64,000 nucleotides of DNA. Origin: Aspidapion aeneum (Eukaryota; Arthropoda; Insecta; Coleoptera; Brentidae). Numbering within the stretch: position 1 is the first letter of the stretch; every line of letters starts with the position of its first letter. Below are positions 1 to 18,177 of this stretch, one piece after another. The notes under the pieces were generated by a model. The model searched no databases. It saw only the letters and a list, made by a program, of their open reading frames with translations, and was not told where the DNA came from. Location of the stretch: the NCBI GenBank assembly GCA_963576565.1, contig CAUYVT010000068.1, positions 367,501-431,500 of the forward strand, read 5' to 3'. The position numbers and the translations under genes are program-made.

Positions 1-560
<560 letters not shown>

Positions 561-2357
561 CAGAAGGCATTTGATTCCGTCCCCCATGACTGGCTTCTCA
601 AAGTTTTGAATATTTACAAAATAAATCCAAAAGTCATCAATTTCTTTAAAAACACAATGAGCAAATGGAGCACCGTCATTTCATTCCAAAATGGGCTTAA
701 AAATGAAGAATCTTCAGGGATCAATATTAGACGTGGTATTTTTCAGGGCGATTCGTTTAGCGCTCTCTGGTTCTGTCTAGCCTTGAATCCTCTTTCACGA
801 ACCTTAAAAGAAACAAAATATGGTTTCACCGTAAAAACTAACCAAACTAACCATCTCATTAACCACCTTCTCTACATGGATGATCTAAAAATGTACGCTG
901 CAACAAAGAACCACCTAGAATCGCTTCTAAAACTTGTGCACAGGATTAGCGGTGATATAGGGATGACATTTGGAATCAGTAAGTGCCAAACCGTTACTGT
1001 ATTGAAGGGAAAACTGACCACCAGTGAACCTCTTGAGATGGATGATGAAACCACAATAAGTTCAATGGACAGCGAACCATACAAATATCTAGGAGTCATG
1101 CAAACCAGCCGCATTGACCATAAAAATATAAAAGAACAGCTTACGAAGAAATTTGAAAAAAGGTTACGTGCAGTTATTAAGACCAAATTAAACTCAAATA
1201 ACTTGACAAAAGCTATCAATAGCTATGCTATACCTGTCTTAAGTTATTCGTTCGGAATAATCAAGTGGAGTAACACGGATCTAGAGAGCGTAAATAGAGT
1301 CGTTCGAACATCACTAACAAAAATGAGAAAACATCATCCACGTGCCTGTCTCGAAAGGGTTACTCTGCCAAGGGAGCAGGGTGGCAGAGGGATTGCTGAT
1401 GTCAGAAGTATGTGTTTCCAACAGATTGCCGAACTTAGAAAATATTTTCTTCAGAAAACCGATGCATTGCGCACAATCATAGTGAAAGCAGACCTCCGCT
1501 ATACACCACTTAATCTAAATGAGGCAAACTATACAGGCGGAATAACAGAGGTACCGTTTACAGAGAAAAATGATGCGTGGGCGAGAAAAGAGCTGCATGG
1601 TAGATTCCATCGTGATTTACACAGAGAAAAGATAGACAAAGATGCTTCACTACAATGGCTTAAATCAGGTAGCCTCATGCCAGAAACAGAGGGTTTTGTT
1701 GTCGCTATCCAGGATCAAGTTATAAAAACTAGAAATTACTTAAGATTTGTACTGGGAGAAAATGTTGCTACGGACGTTTGCCGAAAATGCAATAAAACAA
1801 GCGAAACCATCGAACATATCCTAGCGGGTTGTACAAAACTAGCTCCTACAAAATACACAGAGAGACATAACAAGGTAGGAACCATAGTGTATCTTGAACT
1901 TCTAAAGGTTTTCGGTCTGAAAACTGACAATTTAAAACCCTATTACTGCTTTACACCACCTGCAGTAATTGAAAACGACCACGTAAAGATCTACTGGGAC
2001 AAGGCAATAATCACAGACATAGAAGTACGACACAATAGACCCGACATCACCCTAATAAATAAGAGAGAAAAGAAGACTTACCTGATCGATATTTCAATTC
2101 CAAGCACACACAACATAGAAACGAAGGAAACAGAGAAACTAGAGAAATACTTGCCGCTAAAAAGGGAAATCAGAGACATGTGGAATATGCTGGAAGTAGA
2201 AGTTGTGCCGCTGATAATATCAGCCACAGGATTGATTCCAAAAAACCTAATGGAAAACCTAATGAAATTAGGAATTACTCCACATACTTACCGTGAAATG
2301 CAAAAATCCACCATTCTCGACGCAGCTCACATTGTTCGGTCCGTTCTAGAATCGTAA
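561..2357 (+). pseudogene. 5'-truncated RT / zinc knuckle / endonuclease polyprotein (element 1)
   Basis: The frame is open from position 561, where it begins with QKAFDSVPH, the downstream half of RT motif A, to a TAA stop. There is no native start codon. Visible parts are motif B (GIFQGDSFSALWF), the catalytic YMDD (nt 872-883), motif D (FGISKC), motif E (YKYLGV), an RT thumb region, a CCHC knuckle (CRKC...H...C from nt 1779) and a restriction-like endonuclease core with RPD followed 15 residues later by the D of YLIDISIP. The finger motifs and first catalytic Asp are missing, so it cannot make an active RT. The rest is uninterrupted, so the insertion is probably not very old. R4-clade assignment rests on domain order and TAA target. 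Confidence 0.93.
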
Positions 2358-2362
2358 ACGTA

Positions 2363-2399
2363 AATCAGCAGTCTTGCCTACTAAAGCCGACGACTGATT
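2363..2399 (+). other. 3' UTR hairpin, element 1
   Basis: Starts 6 nt after the stop. AATCAG pairs with CTGATT, then GTC with GAC, then an asymmetric TT/C internal loop and a GC/GC pair closing an 8-nt loop. It has the same architecture as the hairpins of elements 2, 3, 9, 11, 12, 15 and 17 although the stem sequence is different. Confidence 0.75.
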
Positions 2400-2425
2400 A
2401 GGAATAACCTGTAAACAACAGAGCT

Positions 2426-5397
<2,972 letters not shown>

Positions 5398-5430
5398 ATA
5401 AGTCTGCCTCAACAATTCTGATCCAGCCAG

Positions 5431-5464
5431 CTTTTTATCCTTGTGCGTAAGCACCGGAAATAAG
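5431..5464 (+). other. 3' UTR hairpin, element 2
   Basis: CC pairs with GG, followed by the TT/C asymmetric loop, a GTGC/GCAC stem and a GTAA (GNRA-type) tetraloop. The outer stem (CTTTTTAT with AAATAAG) is imperfect. It is nearly the same core as in element 17 (GTAC/GTAC), with compensating base changes. Confidence 0.7.
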
Positions 5465-5498
5465 TTGAAACCCGGGAGAAAATCCTGCGAGAAACAAA

Positions 5499-6130
<632 letters not shown>

Positions 6131-9100
6131 ATGCAGGACCCGGGTCGGAACCATCAGGATGATTTACCTGCAAGACCCACGCGCGAAATAGGACTTGAAA
6201 ACCAAGAAATAAATAACCAAGGCCACCAACAACATCCGCACATGGCCCCAATTGATGAACATGTTGCTGTGGAGCAACCTCCACAGCCCATTCCACCAAT
6301 TGGTACTAACAAGAATCGGCAGAGAACTATGTGGACTATTGAGATGAACGAATATATAGTTCGATGCTACTATAAAATTACCAAACTTGAAACCAGTAAA
6401 TTACCATATAGTGCTGAGTTGCACAGGCTCGTAATCGAAAAGTTTCCACAACTCCACAACAAGACACCACAGAATATAGTAGACCAGCGAAGATCACTAT
6501 TCAGAAATAACCGCCTACCTGCCCAGAGAATCAACCAAATCCGGACAGAAGTAGGGCGAGATATTGGACTAATAGCAGAAGAACAACAAGAGCAGGTGAC
6601 AGAGACCGAAATAGACAACAACCTTAATGAAGAACAGACTCCGGTTAATAATACAGAGGAAGAATTTGACAGAAACTTTATGCGATACAATGGCATGCAT
6701 CCCTCTACGAAACCACCCCTTAAGAAATTAATATTTAAACGGGACACAGCAAAAATCCTACACCTAATAGACGAAGTCCTCGGAAAAAAGATATCAGATG
6801 AAACCAACTTTGAAGATCTCCATGCATTGATCTATGCAGCAGCATACACAACCATTATACTTAACGGACAAGATATAAAGAACCAACCATCCAGGAAAAA
6901 AGAAAATAGACAACCGGCTTGGGAACGCAGATTAAATTTAAAAATTAAACAGTTAAGAGAAGAAATTGGCATCCTTACTCAAAACAAACAGAACCGTCCT
7001 AGTAACAAAGTTATACTTAAATCTAAAGCAATAATTGAAAAGTATAAATCTAATGAAAACCCAACCCCAACGGACATCCTAGATTTACTAAAGCAAACGC
7101 TAGCTGCTAATGCTAAAAGGCTTAAAAGATATAAAAAATGTTACGATAGAAAGAGCCACAACCGCCTATTTAACACCAATCAAAAATCCTTCTACAGAAA
7201 CCTAAACAAATCTGACGAAGCTGCAGCTGAAAACACAGAATTGCCAACCGTGGAACACATAAATGCTTTCTGGAAGAACATCTGGGAAAACCCTGTTAAA
7301 CACAAGAGAACAAAATGGCTATCTGATGAACAAAGAAGAATGGCTACCCTTAAAACAATGTTGAACTGGAACATTATGCAGGAAGAGGTAGAAATAGCAC
7401 TTTCTCGAGCTATGAACTGGAAAGCTCCAGGTCCAGACAAGCTGCACAATTACTGGCTTAAAAAGTACAAGTCAACGCACAAACACATAGCTAGATGTTT
7501 CAGTCAGATGATGCAGAACCCAGAAAGCACGCCCGAATTTCTTACGGAAGGAGTAACTTACCTGCTTCCAAAAGGTATACAAACTCCGGATCCTGCCCGT
7601 TATCGGCCAATAACATGCCTACCAACTCTCTACAAAATTCTTACATCTATTATAGCCGATAAAATCTACAACCATCTAAATGAAAACAACCTTCTGGACC
7701 AGGAACAAAAGGGTTGTCGAAAGGGTTCCAAGGGATGTAAGGAGCAACTGGTCATAGACCAAATAATAACTGGACACGCAAAAAAGGAAAAACGACCACT
7801 ATATGCTGCATACATAGACTATCAGAAAGCTTTTGACAGTATTCCTCACTCATGGCTTCTCGAAGTGCTAGAACTTTACAAGATTGAAAATCATATTACC
7901 GCTTTTCTCTCCCATACCATGACCAAATGGAACACAAAATTGCAAATTAGTACTGCTGACCAGCAAATTATTGCGGGAAAAATAAAAATTAAACGGGGAA
8001 TATTTCAAGGCGATGCTTTGAGCCCGCTATGGTTTTGCTTAGCCCTAAAACCTCTGACTTCTCTACTTAATAGCCTTAAATTAGGATATAGATTGGACCA
8101 AAAAAATACAAAACTCAGTCATTTATGGTACATGGATGATTTGAAAATTTTTGCAGAAAAAAAAGAAGACCTTCAGAAAATGCTGGACTATATCGGGAAA
8201 TTTAGTACAGATATACAAATGAAGTTTGGTCTGGACAAATGTAGGATAAATGTAATGGAAAAAGGAAAATGGAGAGAAGACGAGGGGTATAAAGTGGACA
8301 ACTTGCAGGGAACGATTACAGGAATGGAGCAAGAAGAAACCTACAAATATTTGGGATATATGCAGGCAAGAGGAATTGAACAAAAAGCTGGGAAGGAAAA
8401 AGCAAGAACCACATACTTTTCAAGAGTTAAATCTATTCTTAAAACAGAACTCTCTGCATGCAACACCTCTAGCGCTCTAAACTCGTTTGCCACATCAGTG
8501 CTTACTTATACCTTTGGAATACTTAAATGGACCGAAACAGAACTGGCAGACATAGATCGACAGACAAGAAAAGAGTTTCGAAACAGCCGAGGGCATCACC
8601 CTCAAAGCTCCCTTGAAAGATTTCACTTACCGAGAAACCTGGGCGGCCGCGGAATTCCCAGTGTAATACCGAGACATGCTGAGCAAGTTAAAAACCTAAG
8701 AAAATACTTTCTGGAAAAGGCCGAAATTAGTACAATATTCCAGGCGCTCAGAAACATGGATAAAAATATTACTACCCTCAGACTTGCGGAAAAGCATTAT
8801 AATCCCTTAGGAAAAATAAAAAGCCCGGAACAACTAAAGGAGCAATGGAGAGCTAAGCCATTACATGGAAAATACCTGGCAATAATCGAAAATGAGCAGG
8901 TAGATACAGTAGCTTCTCAGGCATGGTTAAAATCAGGCAATTTGTTTCTCGAAACAGAAGGATTTATTAGCGCAATCCATGATCAAGTCATACCAACAAA
9001 AATCTATCGGAAAAGAATACTAAAAGAAACTATCCCACAAACAAAGTGTCGACTATGCAAACAGATAGATGAGAATCTGGATCACATCATAGCCAGTTGT

Positions 9101-9649
9101 CCTGTACTAGCACCGAAGCAATACCTTGAAAGACATAACAATGTTGCAAAAATTGTGTACCAAGCCCTCACGAAAAAATATCTTAATATAGATAACAAAA
9201 TACCTTATTACCTACTGGAACCACCCCCGGTCCAGGAGGCGAACAACTGTAGTATCTACTGGAACAGAAAAATTATTACGGACAAGGCGATCCCCAACAA
9301 CATACCTGATCTAGTACTACACCAAAAAAGCGATAAAAACGTATTTATTATAGACATCGCCGTACCTTTACCATGCAATTTGAATAAAACACATTCAGAA
9401 AAAATAAATAAATATTTACCGTTAGCAGAAGAAATTAAAAGAATGTGGCGTGCTGAAAAGGTGTCTATCGTACCAATTGTCATTGGTGCAACTGGAGAAA
9501 TACCTGTAAAGCTAAAAAACAGTTTAGAAACAGTAGGGATTAATTACAACATATACCTATCTATGCAAAAAGCTGTCCTTCTAAATACATGCAGCATCGT
9601 ACGAAGAACCTTGGGTGATGGAGTCGTGGCAACAATGGAGCCCGAATAA
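6131..9649 (+). CDS. Retrotransposon polyprotein: Myb-like DNA binding, reverse transcriptase, zinc knuckle, restriction-like endonuclease
   Basis: Single 1172-residue protein that would nick (TAA)n DNA and copy the element RNA onto the nick. An acidic, Gln/Pro-rich N-terminus precedes a Myb/SANT-like domain at about 64-125 (W68, then MNEYIVRCYY and TPQNIVDQRRSLF), the likely target-recognition module. A basic helical linker follows. RT motifs are NWKAPGPDK, RYRPITCLPTLYK, motif A YIDYQKAFDS (D563), motif B GIFQGDALSPLWF, YMDD at 667-670, motif D FGLDKC and motif E YKYLGY. The CCHC knuckle is C973, C976, H985, C990. The PD-(D/E)xK nuclease has PD1060 and D1075, followed by EKINKYLPL. ATG 6131 is chosen because the same ATG-CAGGACCCGGGTCGG context occurs in element 15. 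Length fits a one-ORF R4-clade element. All catalytic residues are present, so it may be functional. Confidence 0.95.
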   Translation: MQDPGRNHQDDLPARPTREIGLENQEINNQGHQQHPHMAPIDEHVAVEQPPQPIPPIGTNKNRQRTMWTIEMNEYIVRCYYKITKLETSKLPYSAELHRLVIEKFPQLHNKTPQNIVDQRRSLFRNNRLPAQRINQIRTEVGRDIGLIAEEQQEQVTETEIDNNLNEEQTPVNNTEEEFDRNFMRYNGMHPSTKPPLKKLIFKRDTAKILHLIDEVLGKKISDETNFEDLHALIYAAAYTTIILNGQDIKNQPSRKKENRQPAWERRLNLKIKQLREEIGILTQNKQNRPSNKVILKSKAIIEKYKSNENPTPTDILDLLKQTLAANAKRLKRYKKCYDRKSHNRLFNTNQKSFYRNLNKSDEAAAENTELPTVEHINAFWKNIWENPVKHKRTKWLSDEQRRMATLKTMLNWNIMQEEVEIALSRAMNWKAPGPDKLHNYWLKKYKSTHKHIARCFSQMMQNPESTPEFLTEGVTYLLPKGIQTPDPARYRPITCLPTLYKILTSIIADKIYNHLNENNLLDQEQKGCRKGSKGCKEQLVIDQIITGHAKKEKRPLYAAYIDYQKAFDSIPHSWLLEVLELYKIENHITAFLSHTMTKWNTKLQISTADQQIIAGKIKIKRGIFQGDALSPLWFCLALKPLTSLLNSLKLGYRLDQKNTKLSHLWYMDDLKIFAEKKEDLQKMLDYIGKFSTDIQMKFGLDKCRINVMEKGKWREDEGYKVDNLQGTITGMEQEETYKYLGYMQARGIEQKAGKEKARTTYFSRVKSILKTELSACNTSSALNSFATSVLTYTFGILKWTETELADIDRQTRKEFRNSRGHHPQSSLERFHLPRNLGGRGIPSVIPRHAEQVKNLRKYFLEKAEISTIFQALRNMDKNITTLRLAEKHYNPLGKIKSPEQLKEQWRAKPLHGKYLAIIENEQVDTVASQAWLKSGNLFLETEGFISAIHDQVIPTKIYRKRILKETIPQTKCRLCKQIDENLDHIIASCPVLAPKQYLERHNNVAKIVYQALTKKYLNIDNKIPYYLLEPPPVQEANNCSIYWNRKIITDKAIPNNIPDLVLHQKSDKNVFIIDIAVPLPCNLNKTHSEKINKYLPLAEEIKRMWRAEKVSIVPIVIGATGEIPVKLKNSLETVGINYNIYLSMQKAVLLNTCSIVRRTLGDGVVATMEPE

Positions 9650-9671
9650 TATAGAGCATAAAAAGTAGAGA

Positions 9672-9707
9672 ACTTTCCTACTCTTGCGAAAGCCGAGTAG
9701 GAAAAGT
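9672..9707 (+). other. 3' UTR hairpin, element 3
   Basis: ACTTTCCTACTC pairs with GAGTAGGAAAAGT, with one offset in the A/T part. Inside is the TT/C asymmetric loop, then GC-GAAA-GC, a GNRA tetraloop. This is the cleanest example of the shared 3' structure. Confidence 0.82.
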
Positions 9708-9741
9708 AAATCGCCACAGTAATGTGTGAGCTGAAAGAGAA

Positions 9742-13253
<3,512 letters not shown>

Positions 13254-13268
13254 TAAGCAATAGCATTA

Positions 13269-13298
13269 CTAGTGACTGGTGTGTAAACACCCCACTAG
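13269..13298 (+). other. 3' UTR hairpin, element 4
   Basis: CTAGTG pairs with CACTAG, then an ACT/C asymmetric loop, GGTGT with ACACC and a GTAA tetraloop (GNRA type). The loop is a variant of the TT/C loop and is shared with element 8. Confidence 0.8.
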
Positions 13299-13342
13299 GA
13301 AAACAAACCCTACATATAGGAGAAAAAAAAAATAAAAAAAAA

Positions 13343-14632
<1,290 letters not shown>

Positions 14633-17600
14633 ATGAGGGGTCAAAGGCAAGGTGGAGGGGCCCAGCCGGATGGATTGCCCGATGACGACCGCGATGACCA
14701 AGGACGCTTTGAGTGGACCAATGATCTGAGAGATGACTTGCTGGAATGCTATGAGAGCAGTAGCCCAGGTCGAAGGGGATATATGGCTCGTATGCGTGAG
14801 CAGTGGAATGTTATGCATCCTGAGCATAATACATTTACTGCTCAGGGCCTGCGAGACTATGTATCCTACCTTCGGCGAAGGGGATATGTAAGAAGACCTC
14901 AACAGCCGGCAGTACCTGGGGTACAGGAATTGCAGGTACATGTGGCTGAAGAGGTACTTCCCATTGCACCAGAAGAGAGTCTTCAAGACCGCAGGGCGCT
15001 ACACAAGATAAAGCGCCCGAAGCCACAAGACCTAGCTAGAGCGGACGCAGAGCTATTGAATACTCTAACAGAAGAAGCTGACATCTGGCGCATTAATTGC
15101 CTCGTCTACGAGGCAGCTTGCTCCGTGTCGCCCAGGGCGCCCAATAGGGACCCCTGCGGCGACAGGGCGCAACGCCGAGTGAAGAAGATGGAAGCAAAAA
15201 TCCTCTCAGCAAGGCAGCACGCATCCCGTATACAGTGTGTGGTGGAATACAAATTGGCAGGCAGGCCTTTTACGCCAAAAGTGCGCCGCATAGCGGCCAA
15301 CCTGCGACGCACCCACCACACACTGAACGAAGCACTGTTGCAGACCATCAAGCAGCAGTGCTGCGAAAGGATACGGATGTTAGTGACTGCCAAACAAAAT
15401 CTAATTCGGCGGGCGAGGGGTATTTCGGAAAATAAATTATTTTTCGAAAACCCCAGTCGCCTATTTCAGGCGCCGCCGAGGATTATTAACGATCCTCCGA
15501 CCGCTGAGAGGGTGGAAAACTTCTGGAGGGGTATTTACGAGGTAACTCGGCCGCTCAATGTAAACACACCAGCCCTGGCACAGTTTGAAACCTTTGTGAG
15601 GGGGTTTCCACCACCTGAGCAACTGTGCCCACCAATAACCGTGGAGGAAGTTCGAAGTGCTCTTACGGGTGCTAAGAACTTTGCTGCCCCTGGGCCTGAT
15701 GGAATTAACACCTACTGGTGGAAAAAATTTCCATCAACCCATGAGGCCCTTGCCCGAATTTTTAACTCCTGGGTTAATGAGGGGCAGCCAATCCCTCCCT
15801 GGTTTATTGAGGGGCGAACCGTCCTTCTCCCCAAGAACGGAGACTTGTCCGACCCAAAGAACTATCGCCCGGTAACATGTTTAAACGCCTGTTACAAGAT
15901 TTTTACGCGACTCTTGTACCAGCGGATACTCCAAGCCATGGGTCCCGTGTTTAGTGGAGTATACGAGCAGCGAGGGTCAAAGAAAGGCGTAGCCGGCTGC
16001 AAGGAGAACCTTCTAATAGACCGATGTGTCACACAGGACTCCTTCCAGTACAAGCGAAACCTTTTGATGACCTGGATTGATTACCGTAAGGCCTTTGACA
16101 CAACTTCTCATGAACTTATTATTCACCTTTTGAGAGGCCTTGCGGTGCCAGATCCCATAGCGAGATGCATTTCAGGAATGATGCCATTTTGGAAGACCCG
16201 ATTTACGATATGTACGGGTAACGCAAAGGTGTCGACTGAATTGGTGTCATTCCGACGGGGAGTGTTTCAGGGTGATTCCCTCAGCCCACTCCTCTTTTGC
16301 GTCTCGCTACTTCCGTTATCCGTTGCTTTGCGGAACACAAAGGGATACATGTGCGGTGCTCCTGGCCGTAGAACCCATAAGGTTACTCACCTCTTTTATA
16401 TGGATGACCTTAAGTTCTACGCGTCGACGAAGAGAGACCTCGACCAAGCTCTTCGGGTAGTACAGGAGTATACTCATGCGATCGGGATGGAGTTTGGGTT
16501 GGATAAGTGTGCGACGGTTCAACTTAAGAAAGGACGCCATGCGGATCACGCCGAGGACGCGCAACTTGTAGATGGGAGCATCCTACGACATCTGGATGCC
16601 GGAGAGACCTATACCTATCTGGGTGTTCCCCAGGGACACATCCATGATAGTGTAGCAATAAAAGGGTCTCTTCGCGACAAGTATCAGCAACGACTAAGAC
16701 AAATCTGGAATTCAGAGTTGTCTGGAAAGAACAAAGTCGCTGCTACAAATATGCTTGCCGTCCCTATAATCACTTACTCCTTTGGAGTCATTAAGTGGAA
16801 CGTGAACGAGTTGCGTGAAATTGACGTGAAAACCCGCAAGATGATGACTCGATACCGAAGCCATCATCCTAAGGCGTCTGTCCAACGGCTTTACTTCCCA
16901 CGTTATCAGGGAGGCCGTGGACTCTTAAGTTTGGAGTGTTTACACAGACGAATAGTCCTAAGTACCGCGTGCGAAGTAATCAGAGACGAGGATCCCCTGC
17001 TATGCATGGTGCGTAACCATGAAACATTTGGGGTGGGGGCATTTCTTTTTAAAGCAGCACAAAGAGCAGCAGATGAGCTCCAAATAGTTTTCGACATAAG
17101 TCGGCGGCAGGAAAACTCCATTACACAGTTGACCTGCCAAAGACTTAAAACCACCTTAAAGAATGCAGAGGTAGACTATTTATTACGTCTACATATGGAT
17201 AAGCCATTGCACAGTGTTTTCTATAAAACCATTGAAAACACTGGCTTATCCAAAAAGCTAAGCTTTGCATTCTTAAGGTCAGGTGCATTAAAGTCGGAAA
17301 CTGAGGGGTTTATCATTGCTTGCCAAGACGGAGTCATCAACACCTTGGAACACCGAAGTCGCGTGATGGGTATACAGGTTCCTGATACAAGTTGTAGGGC
17401 CTGCCATAGGGCGCCGGAGACCTTATATCATTTGCTGTCCGCTTGCGGGCGCTATGCGGTCTCGGCGTATATCCATCGACACAACGCAGCGTTACGGGTG
17501 CTGTATTACCATCTAAGGCACTCGTACGGTGTTGATGATGCTCCAGTGCTGCCATATGTCCCCTCTGATATTCCGTCCGTCGTGGAGAATGACAGAACCA

Positions 17601-17995
17601 GAATATACTGGAATTTCGCATTCCCCACACTCCGGCTTGTAAACGCTAACAAGCCGGATATAGTACTCCTTGACAAAAATGACAAAATTATGTATGTCAT
17701 TGAGTTCTCGGCTCCTGCCGAGACGAACATCATTGCCAAGGAAGAAGAGAAACGGACGAAATATCAGGATCTTCTCTTTGAACTTCGCCGAGTGTACCGG
17801 GGCTATACAGTCAAGCTAGTGGTTTTGGTAATTGGAGCTCTCGGAGGCGCACGGCAGACACTGCTCTCAGCTCTCAAGACCTTGCCGGCCTGCCGTGACA
17901 GGGCTGAGCAACTTGCAGGCAACATGCAGAAAGCAGTCATCCTCGGATCATTGCGTCTACTCAGGGCACACGATGCGGAACACCGTTTCTACTAA
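14633..17995 (+). CDS. Family B retrotransposon polyprotein (Myb-like, RT, zinc knuckle, endonuclease)
   Basis: Intact 1120-residue protein. The Myb/SANT-like N-terminal domain (about residues 24-86) has FEWTNDLRDDLLECYES, GYMARMREQWNVMHP and LRDYVSYLRRRGYV. An Arg-rich linker precedes RT motifs NFAAPGPDGINTYWWKKF, NYRPVTCLNACYK, motif A WIDYRKAFDT (D483), motif B GVFQGDSLSPLLF and YMDD at 589-592, then FGLDKC and YTYLGV. The knuckle is C921, C924, H933, C938. The nuclease has KPD1009 and, 15 residues on, Glu1024 (VIEFSAP) where other elements have Asp, which fits the D/E variation of PD-(D/E)xK. ATG 14633 is the first ATG in frame and is conserved in all three full copies. Predicted to act in the nucleus in target-primed reverse transcription at TAA repeats. 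Confidence 0.95.
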   Translation: MRGQRQGGGAQPDGLPDDDRDDQGRFEWTNDLRDDLLECYESSSPGRRGYMARMREQWNVMHPEHNTFTAQGLRDYVSYLRRRGYVRRPQQPAVPGVQELQVHVAEEVLPIAPEESLQDRRALHKIKRPKPQDLARADAELLNTLTEEADIWRINCLVYEAACSVSPRAPNRDPCGDRAQRRVKKMEAKILSARQHASRIQCVVEYKLAGRPFTPKVRRIAANLRRTHHTLNEALLQTIKQQCCERIRMLVTAKQNLIRRARGISENKLFFENPSRLFQAPPRIINDPPTAERVENFWRGIYEVTRPLNVNTPALAQFETFVRGFPPPEQLCPPITVEEVRSALTGAKNFAAPGPDGINTYWWKKFPSTHEALARIFNSWVNEGQPIPPWFIEGRTVLLPKNGDLSDPKNYRPVTCLNACYKIFTRLLYQRILQAMGPVFSGVYEQRGSKKGVAGCKENLLIDRCVTQDSFQYKRNLLMTWIDYRKAFDTTSHELIIHLLRGLAVPDPIARCISGMMPFWKTRFTICTGNAKVSTELVSFRRGVFQGDSLSPLLFCVSLLPLSVALRNTKGYMCGAPGRRTHKVTHLFYMDDLKFYASTKRDLDQALRVVQEYTHAIGMEFGLDKCATVQLKKGRHADHAEDAQLVDGSILRHLDAGETYTYLGVPQGHIHDSVAIKGSLRDKYQQRLRQIWNSELSGKNKVAATNMLAVPIITYSFGVIKWNVNELREIDVKTRKMMTRYRSHHPKASVQRLYFPRYQGGRGLLSLECLHRRIVLSTACEVIRDEDPLLCMVRNHETFGVGAFLFKAAQRAADELQIVFDISRRQENSITQLTCQRLKTTLKNAEVDYLLRLHMDKPLHSVFYKTIENTGLSKKLSFAFLRSGALKSETEGFIIACQDGVINTLEHRSRVMGIQVPDTSCRACHRAPETLYHLLSACGRYAVSAYIHRHNAALRVLYYHLRHSYGVDDAPVLPYVPSDIPSVVENDRTRIYWNFAFPTLRLVNANKPDIVLLDKNDKIMYVIEFSAPAETNIIAKEEEKRTKYQDLLFELRRVYRGYTVKLVVLVIGALGGARQTLLSALKTLPACRDRAEQLAGNMQKAVILGSLRLLRAHDAEHRFY

Positions 17996-18024
17996 CCCCG
18001 CGGTTGGTGGGGAGTAGAAACGGT
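17982..18024 (+). other. Stop-codon-spanning hairpin, family B copy 1
   Basis: Perfect 12-bp stem: ACCGTTTCTACT pairs with AGTAGAAACGGT, enclosing CCCC/GGGG. The stem contains the last coding codons and the TAA stop. It is conserved in all five family B copies. Confidence 0.8.
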
Positions 18025-18036
18025 AACGGACCATCT

Positions 18037-18086
18037 GGCCTACTTGCACCCGTGTGAGTCGGAGCCGCGGGACCGCAAGTAAGGCC
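18037..18086 (+). other. Terminal 3' hairpin, family B copy 1
   Basis: GGCCTACTTGC pairs with GCAAGTAAGGCC with one bulged base, enclosing a G+C-rich apical part with CCCG/CGGG. It lies immediately upstream of the A-tail. It may be the family B counterpart of the TT/C hairpins but lacks that loop. Confidence 0.75.
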
Positions 18087-18121
18087 ACCACAAAAAAAAA
18101 AAAAAATAAAAAAAAAAAAAA

Positions 18122-18122
<1 letters not shown>

Positions 18123-18174
<52 letters not shown>
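18123..18174. repeat. (TAA)n tract 6, short
   Basis: About 52 bp of TAA repeat between elements 5 and 6. Confidence 0.95.
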
Positions 18175-18177
<3 letters not shown>

